Assembly (NCBI RefSeq): GCF_016595415.1 | Contig: NZ_JAENIO010000019.1 | Coordinates: 1 to 64,000 of the forward strand | Origin: Roseibacillus ishigakijimensis | GTDB taxonomy: Bacteria; Verrucomicrobiota; Verrucomicrobiia; Verrucomicrobiales; Akkermansiaceae | DNA: 64,000 nt | Direction: 5' to 3' | Part shown: piece by piece, positions 16,101-24,517 of the stretch | Layout: every line of letters starts with the position of its first letter | How positions within the stretch are numbered: the first letter of the stretch is position 1 | Made by a program: the position numbers and the translations under genes | The notes under the pieces: generated by a model | What the model was told of the DNA's origin: nothing | What the model saw: only the letters and a program-made list of their open reading frames with translations | Databases searched by the model: none

Positions 16101-17836
16101 TCTCCGCCGGAACCTATACTCTGGTCAGCGGCGGAACGGGCACCTCCGCCCCAGGCAGCCCGGCTCTGACCCACAATCTTCCCGAGGGCGCTCGTCAAAG
16201 CTTTGCCCTCAGCCGCTCCGGTGGAGGCTCCAGCGATGCCTTCATCCGCCTGACGGTAACGGGAGAATCGCAAGACCTCCTCTGGACGGGAAGCAGTGCA
16301 ACCTGGGATCTGGCCGGGGAGAGCAACTGGAGTGGCAGTAGCGACGGCGATCAACGTTTCTTCAATCTCGATCGCGTTCTCTTCGATGACACCGCCGCCA
16401 CCGGGAGTGTGCAATTGGCCGGAAGCCTCGCGCCCCAGCTGGTCCAGCTCACTAACAACAGTCTGGACTACACCTTCGCCGGCAGCGGTTCCGTCACCGG
16501 CATCACTCGTTTGGAAAAATCCGGCACGGCCTCACTGACCCTGGCCCATAGCGCAGGCAACGACTTCACCGGCGGAGTTTTTCTCGCCGGAGGAACCCTC
16601 GAGCTCGCCCATCCCGCGGTTGGCTTGGGGTCCAGCGAAGTCACCCTCGCAGGGGGAACCCTGGCCCTGCCAGGAAGCGCCACGTTTCTGCCAAATGACC
16701 TCATGATCACAGGGGATGCCGCGATTTCTTCCCTCTACGGAGGAAATTCCACCATCGTGGATTCCTTCAGCCACGAGCTGCGCAGCACGGGGTTTCCGAC
16801 TCTCGATCTCTCGGGCGTGGCCGGCATCATCAGCCTCCGGGGAGCGATGGATGAGTTCGGCGGCACCATCGACTTTGGAAGCGGCTCCGGCATGTTGCGG
16901 CTCAATTCCGGCACCAACGGCAGCGAAGACGTCAATTTCGGGAGTGCCCAGGCCCACTTTGCCCTCGGCTCGGGAGGAGCCCGCTTGACCAATCGCAATG
17001 GGAACAAAATCATCGACTTGGGGGCTCTCTCCGGAGGACCCGAGACCCATCTCAGCGGTCGTCAGTCCGGCTCCGGCACGACTGCCACCACTTACCGCAT
17101 CGGCGCCCTCAATCTCGACACCTGCTTTGATGGCACCATCAGCAATGGCGGCGATCAGGGCGGCCTCAATCTCGTCAAAGTCGGCTCGGGCTCTCTCTGC
17201 CTCGGTGGCATCTCCGACTTGGTCGGGTCCTTGCAATTGAGTGAAGGCCATCTTTCTCTCCCTGGTTCGCTCGTCCTCTCCGGTCCCACCGAGATGGAAG
17301 CCAGCACCCTGCTCTCTCTGGAGAATGGCAGTCTCACCACCGAATCCCTCACCATTCCTGCCGGGGCTACCCTTGCTGGTCCCGGACAGTTTTCCGGCGA
17401 TCTGGTCAATAACGGGCTCCTCACCAGCGCGGAAGGGACTCTGCAAATCGAAGGTGACATCGTGAACAACGGCGTGGCCCGCCTCACCTCGCAATCTCTC
17501 CTCGAGGTCTCGGGCGAATTCGTCAATCACGGCATCCTCGATCTCCTCACCGCAGGCGGTGGCGCCCCCACCAATCTGGTCAATCACGGCGTGGTCATCG
17601 ATTCCAGCTCCCTCCAGCCACTTTCTTTCTCTTGGGAGGATGGCTCTCTCTCCCTCACCCTCGCCAGTTACGAAGGCTACCTCTATCAACTACAAAGCTC
17701 TCCTTCCCTGGAGGCGAATAGCTGGATGCCCCTGGGGACCCCTGCAAGGGGCATCAATGGCGAACTGACTCTCACCGACACCCCTTCAGCCACCGCGCTT
17801 TTTTACCGGGTCATGGTCAGCCCTGAGAACGAGTAA
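13133..17836 (+). CDS. Pectate lyase (PL1) with autotransporter-associated beta-strand repeats
   Basis: 1567 residues from ATG 13133, which opens the signal peptide MIRPSSFLALPFLVLPLSAQ; a GTG two codons upstream is also in frame. Residues 22-460 are a PL1 pectate lyase: FPGAEGFGAHANGGRGGDVY, the Ca-site region IIDHVSMQFSTDEN (from 147) and the catalytic-Arg segment TRNPKARPYG (about 208-217). This enzyme cleaves polygalacturonate by beta-elimination. The long remainder is a beta-helical passenger-like region with autotransporter-associated repeats (for example GSGVLTLSGENTYTGTT near 857 and LEKSGTASLTL near 1127), yet no outer-membrane barrel follows. The C-terminus has LYQLQSSPSLEANSWMPLG and ends with FYRVMV, resembling other large secreted proteins here. 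It is flanked by GH43 and CE12 genes on the same strand. Confidence 0.9.
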   Translation: MIRPSSFLALPFLVLPLSAQIPAFPGAEGFGAHANGGRGGDVYHVTNLNNSGPGSLKEGVDTAPSAGRTIVFDVSGYINIRNGRLRIVQDNITIAGQTAPGDGIGLYDGTLRVTGNNVIIRNLRLRHGKGGAGGDCLNLDASAENSIIDHVSMQFSTDENISFFNSALDKFTMQNSLSAWGLESHNAGGLWDLDRGSCLTSLWAHHHTRNPKARPYGLMEWVNNVTFDWGIGMIMGDSQTPAPWKANVIGSYFLSPPGYTDSIALEKATVDRHGNPNFSLYLADCLHDSDGDGQLNGTDKGYAIVRGSEYQSGDPAGANRYVKSATPFPGASGNIAITVDDPLTAYKKVLSQAGAVRMDANYAGPLRDEVDTLLFENLTNQVHSRISRESDLPVSNNGMGTLSSSPPPLNTDRDGMPNFWEQALGYDAALADHNTPITDPANSFFPAGTPAGYTRLEEYLHFLSLPHAVIAKNTAEQASTLQVDLRRYTSGFSESPEFTIAGVNGGTISQRAADGTTPAPSGPIVAFTPEVDFTGRAGFEFTVTDADGSTWTQSFALLVTSTSLPRQLRWEGGQSSTWNESDLNWRKTDEEITSFENGDNTLFDDRSQQTDLTLADNLLPSSVTLTGSKDFRFSGPGQLAVAETFTKASESTLTLDTLLTTGLGTILNGGEVILNDGGNIQGGSLFFNGDSTLTDNSSSYFTLSPNLVVEEGAIGRINFSDRCDFEGSLSGGGTFEIFSPSASGTEGRVYFEGSASGATGQVLLSGGGYGRIALVTNGGSFTGFPNAAVHLDGISLFTRNNSSGNSYGLGSLSGTADSRLVGSYYAGPATWNVGSLGLDSEFAGVISNGTGGQANGLNKYGSGVLTLSGENTYTGTTAVHEGELRVTGSLGESDHYVGSGARLSGSGPVARLLTAQDGSILAPGDQAREAGTLIASNGFELKAATLEFDLSADPATGNDQIINESGTLTIRSPGGNVGAHFDFHLLDGQLSAGTYTLVSGGTGTSAPGSPALTHNLPEGARQSFALSRSGGGSSDAFIRLTVTGESQDLLWTGSSATWDLAGESNWSGSSDGDQRFFNLDRVLFDDTAATGSVQLAGSLAPQLVQLTNNSLDYTFAGSGSVTGITRLEKSGTASLTLAHSAGNDFTGGVFLAGGTLELAHPAVGLGSSEVTLAGGTLALPGSATFLPNDLMITGDAAISSLYGGNSTIVDSFSHELRSTGFPTLDLSGVAGIISLRGAMDEFGGTIDFGSGSGMLRLNSGTNGSEDVNFGSAQAHFALGSGGARLTNRNGNKIIDLGALSGGPETHLSGRQSGSGTTATTYRIGALNLDTCFDGTISNGGDQGGLNLVKVGSGSLCLGGISDLVGSLQLSEGHLSLPGSLVLSGPTEMEASTLLSLENGSLTTESLTIPAGATLAGPGQFSGDLVNNGLLTSAEGTLQIEGDIVNNGVARLTSQSLLEVSGEFVNHGILDLLTAGGGAPTNLVNHGVVIDSSSLQPLSFSWEDGSLSLTLASYEGYLYQLQSSPSLEANSWMPLGTPARGINGELTLTDTPSATALFYRVMVSPENE

Positions 17837-17914
17837 TTTTTCGCTCCCACTTACCCCAATCGGGGAGGGAACTTTCCCTATTCCCCTCCCCCCTTGTGCC
17901 TCTAGACTCGGCCC

Positions 17915-18667
17915 ATGCGAAGCCTTCTCATTCTTTTCCTCTCCATCACCGGACTCCTGGCCAAGCCCACTCTCTGGATCATCGGAGACTCCACCGTGCG
18001 CAACAACACCCGCGGCCAACAGGGCTGGGGCGACCCTCTGGCACAGGAGTTCGAGGAAGAAAAGATCACCGTCATCAACCGGGCCATCGGCGGCCGCAGC
18101 AGCCGGTCCTTTCTCACCGAAGGACGTTGGGAAGAGGTTCGCCGCGAGCTGAAAAAGGGAGACTTCGTCCTCATTCAGTTCGGCCACAACGATGGCGGCC
18201 AGATGTTCCGGGGGGACCGCCCCCGAGCCAGCATCAAGGGCACGGGTGAGGAGTCGGAAACCGGAGTGGTGGAGGCCACCGGGAAAGAAGAAACCGTGCA
18301 CAGCTACGGCTGGTATCTGCGCAAATACTGCCAGGACGCTCTCGCCCAAGGAGCCACCCCAGTGGTGATCTCGCTCATTCCCCGCAACATTCGCGACCAG
18401 GAGGGCCTCATTCAACCCGACACCCGCAGCTACGCCAAGTGGGCGGAAGAAAGCGCCACCGCTACCGGAGCGCTTTTCATTCCCTTCAACCGTCTCTTGG
18501 CGGAAAAATACAATGAACTGGGGAAAGAGGAAACCGATGCCATTTTTTGTGGCACCGACCACACCCACACCAGCCCCCGGGGCGCGGCCTTCAATGCCAG
18601 CGTGCTCGCCAAAGCCCTCCGCGAACTCCCCGAGAGTCCGTTTGCCAAATTTCTTAAGGAGGAGTGA
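17915..18667 (+). CDS. Rhamnogalacturonan acetylesterase (SGNH hydrolase, CE12)
   Basis: 250 residues with a signal peptide (1-16, MRSLLILFLSITGLLA), so secreted. All SGNH blocks are visible: GDST with nucleophile Ser26, the oxyanion Gly in GGRSSRSF, GHND with Asn92, and DHTH with Asp215 and His218. GGRSSRSF and FCGTDHTHTSPRGA match the CE12 rhamnogalacturonan acetylesterase branch. The enzyme removes acetyl groups from the rhamnogalacturonan I backbone so that lyases can act. It follows the pectate lyase by 78 nt and is the last gene of the pectin trio. The next gene, 18689-20344, is convergent. Confidence 0.9.
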   Translation: MRSLLILFLSITGLLAKPTLWIIGDSTVRNNTRGQQGWGDPLAQEFEEEKITVINRAIGGRSSRSFLTEGRWEEVRRELKKGDFVLIQFGHNDGGQMFRGDRPRASIKGTGEESETGVVEATGKEETVHSYGWYLRKYCQDALAQGATPVVISLIPRNIRDQEGLIQPDTRSYAKWAEESATATGALFIPFNRLLAEKYNELGKEETDAIFCGTDHTHTSPRGAAFNASVLAKALRELPESPFAKFLKEE

Positions 18668-18688
18668 GAGAATGTGGATCCAAGATCG

Positions 18689-20344
18689 CTATTTCAAGTT
18701 TTGGATCGAATCGGCCAACGCCCTTCGGACCGAGGAGTCCTCCTCGCCCTCCAGTAGTTTCTGCAACCAATCAAGGTCACTCTCGGAACACACTCGATCA
18801 ACCTTTAGAGCTGCCGAAAACCGGACTCCCTTATCTGGATCGACCAGAGCTTCTTGAATCACCAGAAGAGCCTCTTCCTTAGGGAGCAAAGACACGACAT
18901 AGACGGCGGCTTTGCGAATCGTTTGAGTTTTGTGAACCACTCCCCTGCGCACAAATTCCGCAGCACGAGTTTTCAGCTCAGGATCATCCCACGACTCGTT
19001 GGACATGTTCACGAACACATTGTGAATCTCGAACTCAAATTTCCCATCCTCATTTTCTTCCGAAAGGAAATACTCCATACGCTTGAAGACAAAAGGAACC
19101 CTTTTTTCAGACTCCAGTATCTCCAGTAGAGAAAAGGTGCGAGGGTGGGCAAGCTCCATTTGCTCACTCCTTCGCTCCACTACTGGCAAAATCCGAGGAT
19201 CTCGAACGCCTTCTTCCAGCAGGTCTTCTAGCACATGGCTCCAAGAGTCCCAATTCACCAAATCTCTGGCAGTCGCCGCCGAGAGAAAGCTCTCCAGAAT
19301 GATCTCTTTCTGCTCTTCGCTAACCGGGACCTTTTCATCGCCAAACGGATCTCCCCCCTCATCAAAAATGTCCTCACACCAGGCAAGAGTGCCTTCCGGA
19401 GCCTGAAGCTTTTTCCACTGATACCACTCATCCGACCATTGAACCAATCGGCCCTCGCGAAAAGGGAGAGTGATGGTCTGCTGAGTGCCCCGTTGATCCT
19501 CTGATCGCTCAACCCATTGATATTTTAGAGAATGAGCATCTTCTTCAGTTGGCTCGCGACCTATGAGCTCGGCAACCTGAGCTTGGGACATCCCCTTCCG
19601 GAGCCAGCCCAAAGCCCCTTTCCATCCCCGCCTTTCTTTTACCATCCGTTGCCAATGAGCTTTCCCATACTCGGGCGCCACCTTGGTAAACCGAAGGGAG
19701 CAGCCAATCCGGGCATAAGCCTCCTGCCGGATAGCCGAATGAGTCCATTCGAAAAGGATGGCCCGATGCGTTCCGTTGATAACTTGCACTTTTTTAAGAT
19801 TCCCTCCCGGCAACTGACTCAGCTCCAATAGACCGCCGTCAGTATTGACAAAGGTTCGCAATGCAATCGGGCCGCAGAGACAAATTCCCTCGTCGAACCA
19901 CTCGGCCTCGGTCACCAGGAGGAGCCCATAGGGAGCCTTCTCCTCTCCCACCGTCATCCGGTAGACTCTTTGGAAGGAGTGATCCGTAGTGCCTACCGCG
20001 CTACCTGAGATTCGCAACTCGGGCTTTTCGTCGGGACTAAACATTTCCACGTGGAAGTCCTTGTGAGCAGGAACATCGAAAGAAACCAAATCATCCGTAA
20101 ATCTCCGCCACTCTCCTTCGGCAGTATACTGAAAAACCTCATTTTCAGCGAATTCATAAGGACCATAGTGATCCTTCTCCTCGGGAAGTAAACCTGTCGC
20201 CTCAAAAACCCGTTGCCAAGGAGTAGTGTGCTCTCGCCTGACATCATTTCGGAGAGAATCATCCCCCCAGCCCACGGAACTTGCAACGAGGACTAAAAAA
20301 CTGGTACCGACCAATCGCCCAAAATCCATCACTTCTCTTATCAT
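18689..20344 (-). CDS. Exported HEAT-repeat-like protein, function unknown
   Basis: 551 residues that I do not recognise. The N-terminus (MIREVMDFGRLVGTSFLVLV, with cleavage likely near VGWGD) is a signal peptide, so the protein is probably periplasmic or surface-associated. Residues 40-330 are mixed alpha/beta with many aromatics and no family motif I can name; within this stretch LGWLRKGMSQAQVAELIGR (about 240-260) resembles the short helical motif of SmpA/OmlA-type lipoproteins. The last ~150 residues look like HEAT repeats (TIRKAAVYVVSLLPKEEALL, KGVRFSAALKVDRV, SSVRRALADSIQNL). It ends 21 nt from the convergent CE12 gene and shares no operon with it. A scaffold or binding role would be a guess. 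Confidence 0.65.
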   Translation of the reverse strand: MIREVMDFGRLVGTSFLVLVASSVGWGDDSLRNDVRREHTTPWQRVFEATGLLPEEKDHYGPYEFAENEVFQYTAEGEWRRFTDDLVSFDVPAHKDFHVEMFSPDEKPELRISGSAVGTTDHSFQRVYRMTVGEEKAPYGLLLVTEAEWFDEGICLCGPIALRTFVNTDGGLLELSQLPGGNLKKVQVINGTHRAILFEWTHSAIRQEAYARIGCSLRFTKVAPEYGKAHWQRMVKERRGWKGALGWLRKGMSQAQVAELIGREPTEEDAHSLKYQWVERSEDQRGTQQTITLPFREGRLVQWSDEWYQWKKLQAPEGTLAWCEDIFDEGGDPFGDEKVPVSEEQKEIILESFLSAATARDLVNWDSWSHVLEDLLEEGVRDPRILPVVERRSEQMELAHPRTFSLLEILESEKRVPFVFKRMEYFLSEENEDGKFEFEIHNVFVNMSNESWDDPELKTRAAEFVRRGVVHKTQTIRKAAVYVVSLLPKEEALLVIQEALVDPDKGVRFSAALKVDRVCSESDLDWLQKLLEGEEDSSVRRALADSIQNLK

Positions 20345-20451
20345 GGGCTCAATCCAAACACGAGCCGGAAGCGGAGGGCGGAGAATAATTTTTCTCTCCG
20401 ACGAGGTTCGGCGTTGAAAGGAGGACGGGGAGAAGGCAGGGTCGCTTCCGC

Positions 20452-21387
20452 ATGATTGCCGTCGAGAATCTCACCAAGAGCTATGGCCGCCACACGGCGG
20501 TGGATGCCATTTCCTTTGAAGTGAACGAGGGCGACGTGGTGGGCTTTCTGGGGCCGAATGGAGCCGGCAAGACCTCGACCATCCGGGTGCTGACCGGCTA
20601 CCACCCCCCCACCTCGGGCGCGGCCAGCGTGGCAGGATACGATATTTTCCGCCAATCCATCGAGGCCCGTCGTCAGATTGGCTACATGCCGGAAAACGTG
20701 CCACTCTACCGCGAGATGCGGGTGCGCGAGTTCCTCAAACACCGGGGCACCCTGAAAGGCTTACGAGGCAAAGAGCTGCAGAAGCGGCTCGATATCGTGA
20801 TCGAGGAGTGCGGCCTGGGGGATGTCCGCCGCAAGATGATCAAGACCCTCTCCAAGGGCTACCGCCAGCGTGTCGGCCTCGCCGATGCCCTCGTGCATGA
20901 CCCACCGCTTCTCATCCTCGACGAGCCCACCAACGGCCTCGACCCCAACCAGATTCGCTCCATCCGCAATCTCATCAAAAATCTGGCCGCCGACCGCACC
21001 ATTTTCCTCTCCTCCCACATTCTCTCCGAAGTGGAGATGATTTGCAAAAAAGTGATCATCCTCGAAGGCGGCCACATCAAGGCCAATGACACTCCAGCCA
21101 ACCTGGTGAAGAACATGCGCGCAGCTGGGCATATTTCTCTCGAGATTCAGGCTCCCCGGGAAGCTCTCCTTGCGGCCATCGGCGAGCTCCCCCACATCAA
21201 GAAGACCTCCGTGCTGGAGTCCAGCGACGATGGCTGGCACAAGTTGTCCATCTTGGTCGACTCTAATACCGAGACCCGACCCCGGCTTTCGAAAATGGCG
21301 GAGGACCAGAAGTGGCCCCTTCGCACTCTCTATCGCCATGAAGGCACCCTTGAGGATGTCTTTGTGGAGCTCACCCGCAAGGATTGA
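20452..21387 (+). CDS. ABC transporter ATP-binding protein, GldA type
   Basis: 311 residues, complete ATPase: Walker A GPNGAGKTS at 34-42, the A-loop Tyr in KSYGRHTAV, signature LSKGYRQRVGL, Walker B LLILDEPTNGLDP and the H-switch FLSSHIL. The C-terminal ~90 residues form the extension typical of GldA/ABC-2 exporter ATPases. Such proteins power an ABC-2 permease, and the permease is normally encoded next door. Here the flanking genes are an exported HEAT-like protein and hpt, both on the other strand, so this ATPase is an orphan. A matching ABC-2-like permease (57477-58970) with no ATPase lies 36 kb away and could be its partner. The GGAGG 28 nt before the ATG is too distant to be an efficient ribosome binding site. 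Confidence 0.9.
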   Translation: MIAVENLTKSYGRHTAVDAISFEVNEGDVVGFLGPNGAGKTSTIRVLTGYHPPTSGAASVAGYDIFRQSIEARRQIGYMPENVPLYREMRVREFLKHRGTLKGLRGKELQKRLDIVIEECGLGDVRRKMIKTLSKGYRQRVGLADALVHDPPLLILDEPTNGLDPNQIRSIRNLIKNLAADRTIFLSSHILSEVEMICKKVIILEGGHIKANDTPANLVKNMRAAGHISLEIQAPREALLAAIGELPHIKKTSVLESSDDGWHKLSILVDSNTETRPRLSKMAEDQKWPLRTLYRHEGTLEDVFVELTRKD

Positions 21388-21405
21388 ACGCCTTTTTCCC
21401 TTCCC

Positions 21406-21945
21406 TCAGCGGCGGTAGACCTCTTCCTTGAGCACTCCCACGAAGGGAAGATTTCGGTAGCGGCCCTGGTAATCGAGGCCGTAACCGACGACGAATTCAT
21501 CCCCGATCTCGAAAGCCATGTAGTCGGCCTCCACTTCCTCGGCCCGTTCTTTCTCCTTGCTCAGAAGCACGGCCGTGCGGACGGAGGACGCGCCTAGGGC
21601 GAGGAGCTTGTCCTTCACCGCCTTGAGGGTGCGGCCGGTATCGAGGATGTCGTCGATGAGGAGGATGCGGCGGCCTTTCACCTCGGGCAACTTGGCATCA
21701 AGAAATTCGACCACGCCACTGCTCTCGGTGCCGCCATGGTAACTGGCCACGCTCAGAGTCTCGATCTGCAGGGGCACGGGCAGGCGGCGGCAGAGGTCGG
21801 CCATAAAGACGAGAGCCCCGGTGAGAATGCCCACCACGAGAATCTCCTGGTCTTCAAAATCGGCCAACACCTTGTCCGCAACGGTGTCGAGGCGGCGTAG
21901 AATCACCTCTTCATCAATGAGCACCTTGGCAATATCCTCGTTCAC
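21406..21945 (-). CDS. hpt: Hypoxanthine phosphoribosyltransferase
   Basis: 179 residues from the GTG chosen here, matching normal Hpt length. It makes IMP or GMP from hypoxanthine or guanine plus PRPP in purine salvage. The PRPP-binding motif LLIDDILDTGRTL, the GILTGALVFMADL loop and the C-terminal VVGYGLDYQGRYRNLPFVG are diagnostic. The frame is open further upstream, but that extension runs into the folD coding region, is low-complexity, and would add 58 residues absent from the family. The alternative GTG 21 nt downstream (21924) has a better spaced GAGG and is also possible. It follows folD on the same strand after a 74-nt gap. Confidence 0.92.
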   Translation of the reverse strand: MNEDIAKVLIDEEVILRRLDTVADKVLADFEDQEILVVGILTGALVFMADLCRRLPVPLQIETLSVASYHGGTESSGVVEFLDAKLPEVKGRRILLIDDILDTGRTLKAVKDKLLALGASSVRTAVLLSKEKERAEEVEADYMAFEIGDEFVVGYGLDYQGRYRNLPFVGVLKEEVYRR

Positions 21946-22019
21946 CTCCCCAAGCAAGCAGAGGCCGGGCCGGGGGGGAACCGCAAAATGTCCGCGAGGG
22001 AAATTCCTCCCCCCCGCGA

Positions 22020-22904
22020 TCAGGCTCCCTGCTGGCGGGCCGCCTGCAAGGTATTCTTCATGAGCATGGCAATGGTCATGGGGCCAACGCCACCCGGCAC
22101 GGGAGTGATGGCCGCGCACTTCTCAGCCACCTCCTCAAAGGCGACATCCCCGGTCAACCGGTAGCCCCGCTTCTTGCTGGCATCGTCCACGCGGTTGACA
22201 CCCACATCGATAACGACCGCACCGTCTTTGACAAAGTCGCCCTTGATCATTTCCGGGCGGCCCACGGCAGCGATCAGGATATCGGCCCGGCGGCAGACCG
22301 CAGCCAAATCCTGGGTGCGGGAGTGGGCGATGGTGACGGTGGCATCCGCCCCCCGGGCAACGAGAAGCAGAGCCATGGGCTTGCCCACGATCATGCTGCG
22401 GCCCACGACCACCACCTCTTTGCCTACGGTCTCAATGCCGTATTCCGCCAAGAGACGCATGCATCCGGCCGGGGTGCAGGCCACGAAGCCAGTGGGGTCC
22501 TCCAGAGTCAGCTTGGCGACATTGGCCGGGTGAAAGCCATCGACATCCTTGGCTGGTTCAATGGCCCGCACGATGGCCGCTTCATCGATTGGAGCCGGCA
22601 AAGGCGACTGCACGAGGATTCCATGAATAGCGGCATCTTCGTTGAGCTCTTGCACCACTTTCAGGAGGTCTTCTTGACTGGTCCCCGCGGGCAGTTCGAT
22701 CTTGCGGGAGTAAACTCCGATGTCGCCACAGGTCCGCACCTTGGAGCCGACATACACCTGCGAGGCCGGGTCTTCTCCCACCAGGACCACCGCCAGCCCG
22801 GGGGTGATGCCCTCGGCGAGAAGGGCCTGCACGTCCTCCCGGCACTCTTCCAACACTTTCGCGGAAACCGCTTTGCCATCAATTGTCGTCATCTCTGCCC
22901 GCAT
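22020..22904 (-). CDS. folD: Bifunctional methylenetetrahydrofolate dehydrogenase / methenyl-THF cyclohydrolase
   Basis: 294 residues. FolD interconverts 5,10-methylene- and 10-formyl-tetrahydrofolate with NADP, supplying one-carbon units for purine and formyl-Met-tRNA synthesis. The catalytic motif YVGSK with its Lys, [18 protein letters not shown], the nucleotide-binding GRSMIVGKP and the terminal [12 protein letters not shown] are all intact. The start overlaps the end of the upstream DUF374 gene by 26 nt, or 14 nt if the internal ATG ([11 protein letters not shown]) is used, so translation is probably coupled. With hpt just downstream, a nucleotide/one-carbon grouping is evident. Confidence 0.95.
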   Translation of the reverse strand: MRAEMTTIDGKAVSAKVLEECREDVQALLAEGITPGLAVVLVGEDPASQVYVGSKVRTCGDIGVYSRKIELPAGTSQEDLLKVVQELNEDAAIHGILVQSPLPAPIDEAAIVRAIEPAKDVDGFHPANVAKLTLEDPTGFVACTPAGCMRLLAEYGIETVGKEVVVVGRSMIVGKPMALLLVARGADATVTIAHSRTQDLAAVCRRADILIAAVGRPEMIKGDFVKDGAVVIDVGVNRVDDASKKRGYRLTGDVAFEEVAEKCAAITPVPGGVGPMTIAMLMKNTLQAARQQGA

Positions 22905-23547
22905 TCAAACTCTCTCGCATCACTTCCTCCACCTTTTTCCGGTAAAATTCCAAGTCATCCTCCGAAAGTGAAGGCGGAACGACGATCTCCTCGCCGAAGA
23001 CAACTTCGGCCCTGCTGTAAGGATGGGGAATCTGAAAACGGTCCCAGGAGCCCAGCTCCCAGTAGCGTTCGTAATTGACGAGAAACGGAATGATGGGTGC
23101 GCCAGTGAGGGAGGAAAGTTTGACCAATCCCGGCTGAATCTCGTAGAGCGGACCGCGCGGGCCATCCGGAGTGATACAAACATGATTCCCCGCAGAGATG
23201 GCCTTTCGCAGAGCCACTAGGGCGGCCGCCCCCCGTCGCGAGGAGGAGCCCCGCACAGCTCCGAGGCCAAAGCACTCCATGGCGGCCGCCAGGGAGGCCC
23301 CATCCTTGCTGGCACTGGTCAAGACCACGCCAGGCCGATGCTCCCGCCAATGACCAGCCGCCGCCGCAGCTCCGATCATGCGATTGTGATACAGCGCAAA
23401 GATACGGGGAGTAGGAGTGAGCGGTCCCTGGCAACGGTAACGCACCGTGAGGGCAAGTGTGCGGGCCAGCGCCACGGCCAGCGCTCCGGCCGCTTTCCCC
23501 AAGGCGAGCGCCTGCCACGAGCTGCGGATGTCGTGCTTTTTTGCCAT
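22879..23547 (-). CDS. DUF374 lysophospholipid acyltransferase-like protein
   Basis: 222 residues from the ATG giving [14 protein letters not shown]; the open frame extends upstream but that part overlaps the divergent gene's leader and lacks family similarity. DUF374 motifs are clear: ALYHNRMIG in place of the usual HX4D site, [12 protein letters not shown], and [17 protein letters not shown]. The family is related to LpxL/PlsC acyltransferases and is thought to act on lipid A or membrane lipids at the inner membrane; the exact substrate is unknown. It overlaps folD and is the first gene of the DUF374-folD-hpt run. The stretch [18 protein letters not shown] may be a membrane-associating helix. 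Confidence 0.85.
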   Translation of the reverse strand: MAKKHDIRSSWQALALGKAAGALAVALARTLALTVRYRCQGPLTPTPRIFALYHNRMIGAAAAAGHWREHRPGVVLTSASKDGASLAAAMECFGLGAVRGSSSRRGAAALVALRKAISAGNHVCITPDGPRGPLYEIQPGLVKLSSLTGAPIIPFLVNYERYWELGSWDRFQIPHPYSRAEVVFGEEIVVPPSLSEDDLEFYRKKVEEVMRESLNAGRDDDN

Positions 23548-23677
23548 GACCAAACTTACCCCGCGAGGGAACCGCGTTCTCCCCGCCCTGACAACGCTTA
23601 AGGACGTTCTATCGCGACAATCCCGAGGCAAACTTTCCCTTGAAATGCGCGCCAGCTGGGAAAGACTACTGGCCATA

Positions 23678-24484
23678 ATGACTGGAAAATTGACTGCCAC
23701 TCTTTCCGTTGCCGCCACCCTCCCGCTCGCCGCCGCCGACGGGGGGGCCTCCGCCCGCATCATCGCCCATGAAGCCGGAGCCTCCGAGTCCGAGCACTGG
23801 TTTGCCGTCGAAGTGACCCCCGATCCCGGCTACCACGTTTACTACAAAAATCCGGGCGAAATGGGCCTCCCGGTCAAGCTGAAGCTGGAGAATCTGCCGG
23901 AAGGCGTCACCGTGGGTGATCTGCACTACCCGGCACCGCACCGCATGCTCACCGGCGAGCTGGCCACCTTTGGCTACGAGGAGCCCACCCGCTTCCTTTT
24001 TCCGGTCACCTTCGCCGACAAGGACCAGCTCCCCGACGAGCCTGTGGAAGCCGTGGTCACTTGGCTTTCCTGCAACGACGGCCAATGCCTCCCGGGCAAG
24101 GTCTCCCTCAGTCTAAACTTCAGCGAACCCGAAAGGGTGGACCTCTCCCCCGAAATCGCGGCCTTGCCCCAGGATGGCAGCGAGAGCTGGCAACCCGAAC
24201 TCAGCGCCATCGAGGGGGATTGGCAACTCAAGCTGCAGATCCCCGCCGAGAGCAAGATTCCGGCAGAAGCACATTGGGACCTCTTCTCCGAAACCGCCGA
24301 CTTCATCGACCCGGCCACCGAGCCTACCTTCACCCGCGAGGAAGACCAGCTGGTCGTGACTGTGCCACAGGCGGAATACGTCGACACTCTCGACTCCGAA
24401 GTGCCGGTGGTGCTGCACCTCACCGGGCCCCAACCCGCAGTCAAATTGACCCTCTCGCAAAAAAATGACGAAAGTGGGGAATAA
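23678..24484 (+). CDS. Stand-alone DsbD N-terminal domain protein
   Basis: 268 residues from the ATG opening the signal peptide MTGKLTATLSVAATLPLAAA; an in-frame ATG 33 nt upstream is also possible. The mature part matches only the periplasmic N-terminal (DsbC-like) domain of DsbD: PDPGYHVYYKNPGEMGLPV and the redox pair Cys132/Cys137 in WLSCNDGQCLPG. In full DsbD this domain passes electrons to periplasmic partners. No transmembrane or thioredoxin domains follow, so it must take electrons from another protein; a complete DsbD is encoded at 50527. The downstream gene is a secreted redoxin, a likely redox partner. Confidence 0.83.
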   Translation: MTGKLTATLSVAATLPLAAADGGASARIIAHEAGASESEHWFAVEVTPDPGYHVYYKNPGEMGLPVKLKLENLPEGVTVGDLHYPAPHRMLTGELATFGYEEPTRFLFPVTFADKDQLPDEPVEAVVTWLSCNDGQCLPGKVSLSLNFSEPERVDLSPEIAALPQDGSESWQPELSAIEGDWQLKLQIPAESKIPAEAHWDLFSETADFIDPATEPTFTREEDQLVVTVPQAEYVDTLDSEVPVVLHLTGPQPAVKLTLSQKNDESGE

Positions 24485-24517
24485 AAGCGAAGAAACACTC
24501 TCCTAGTGCCGTTCCTA

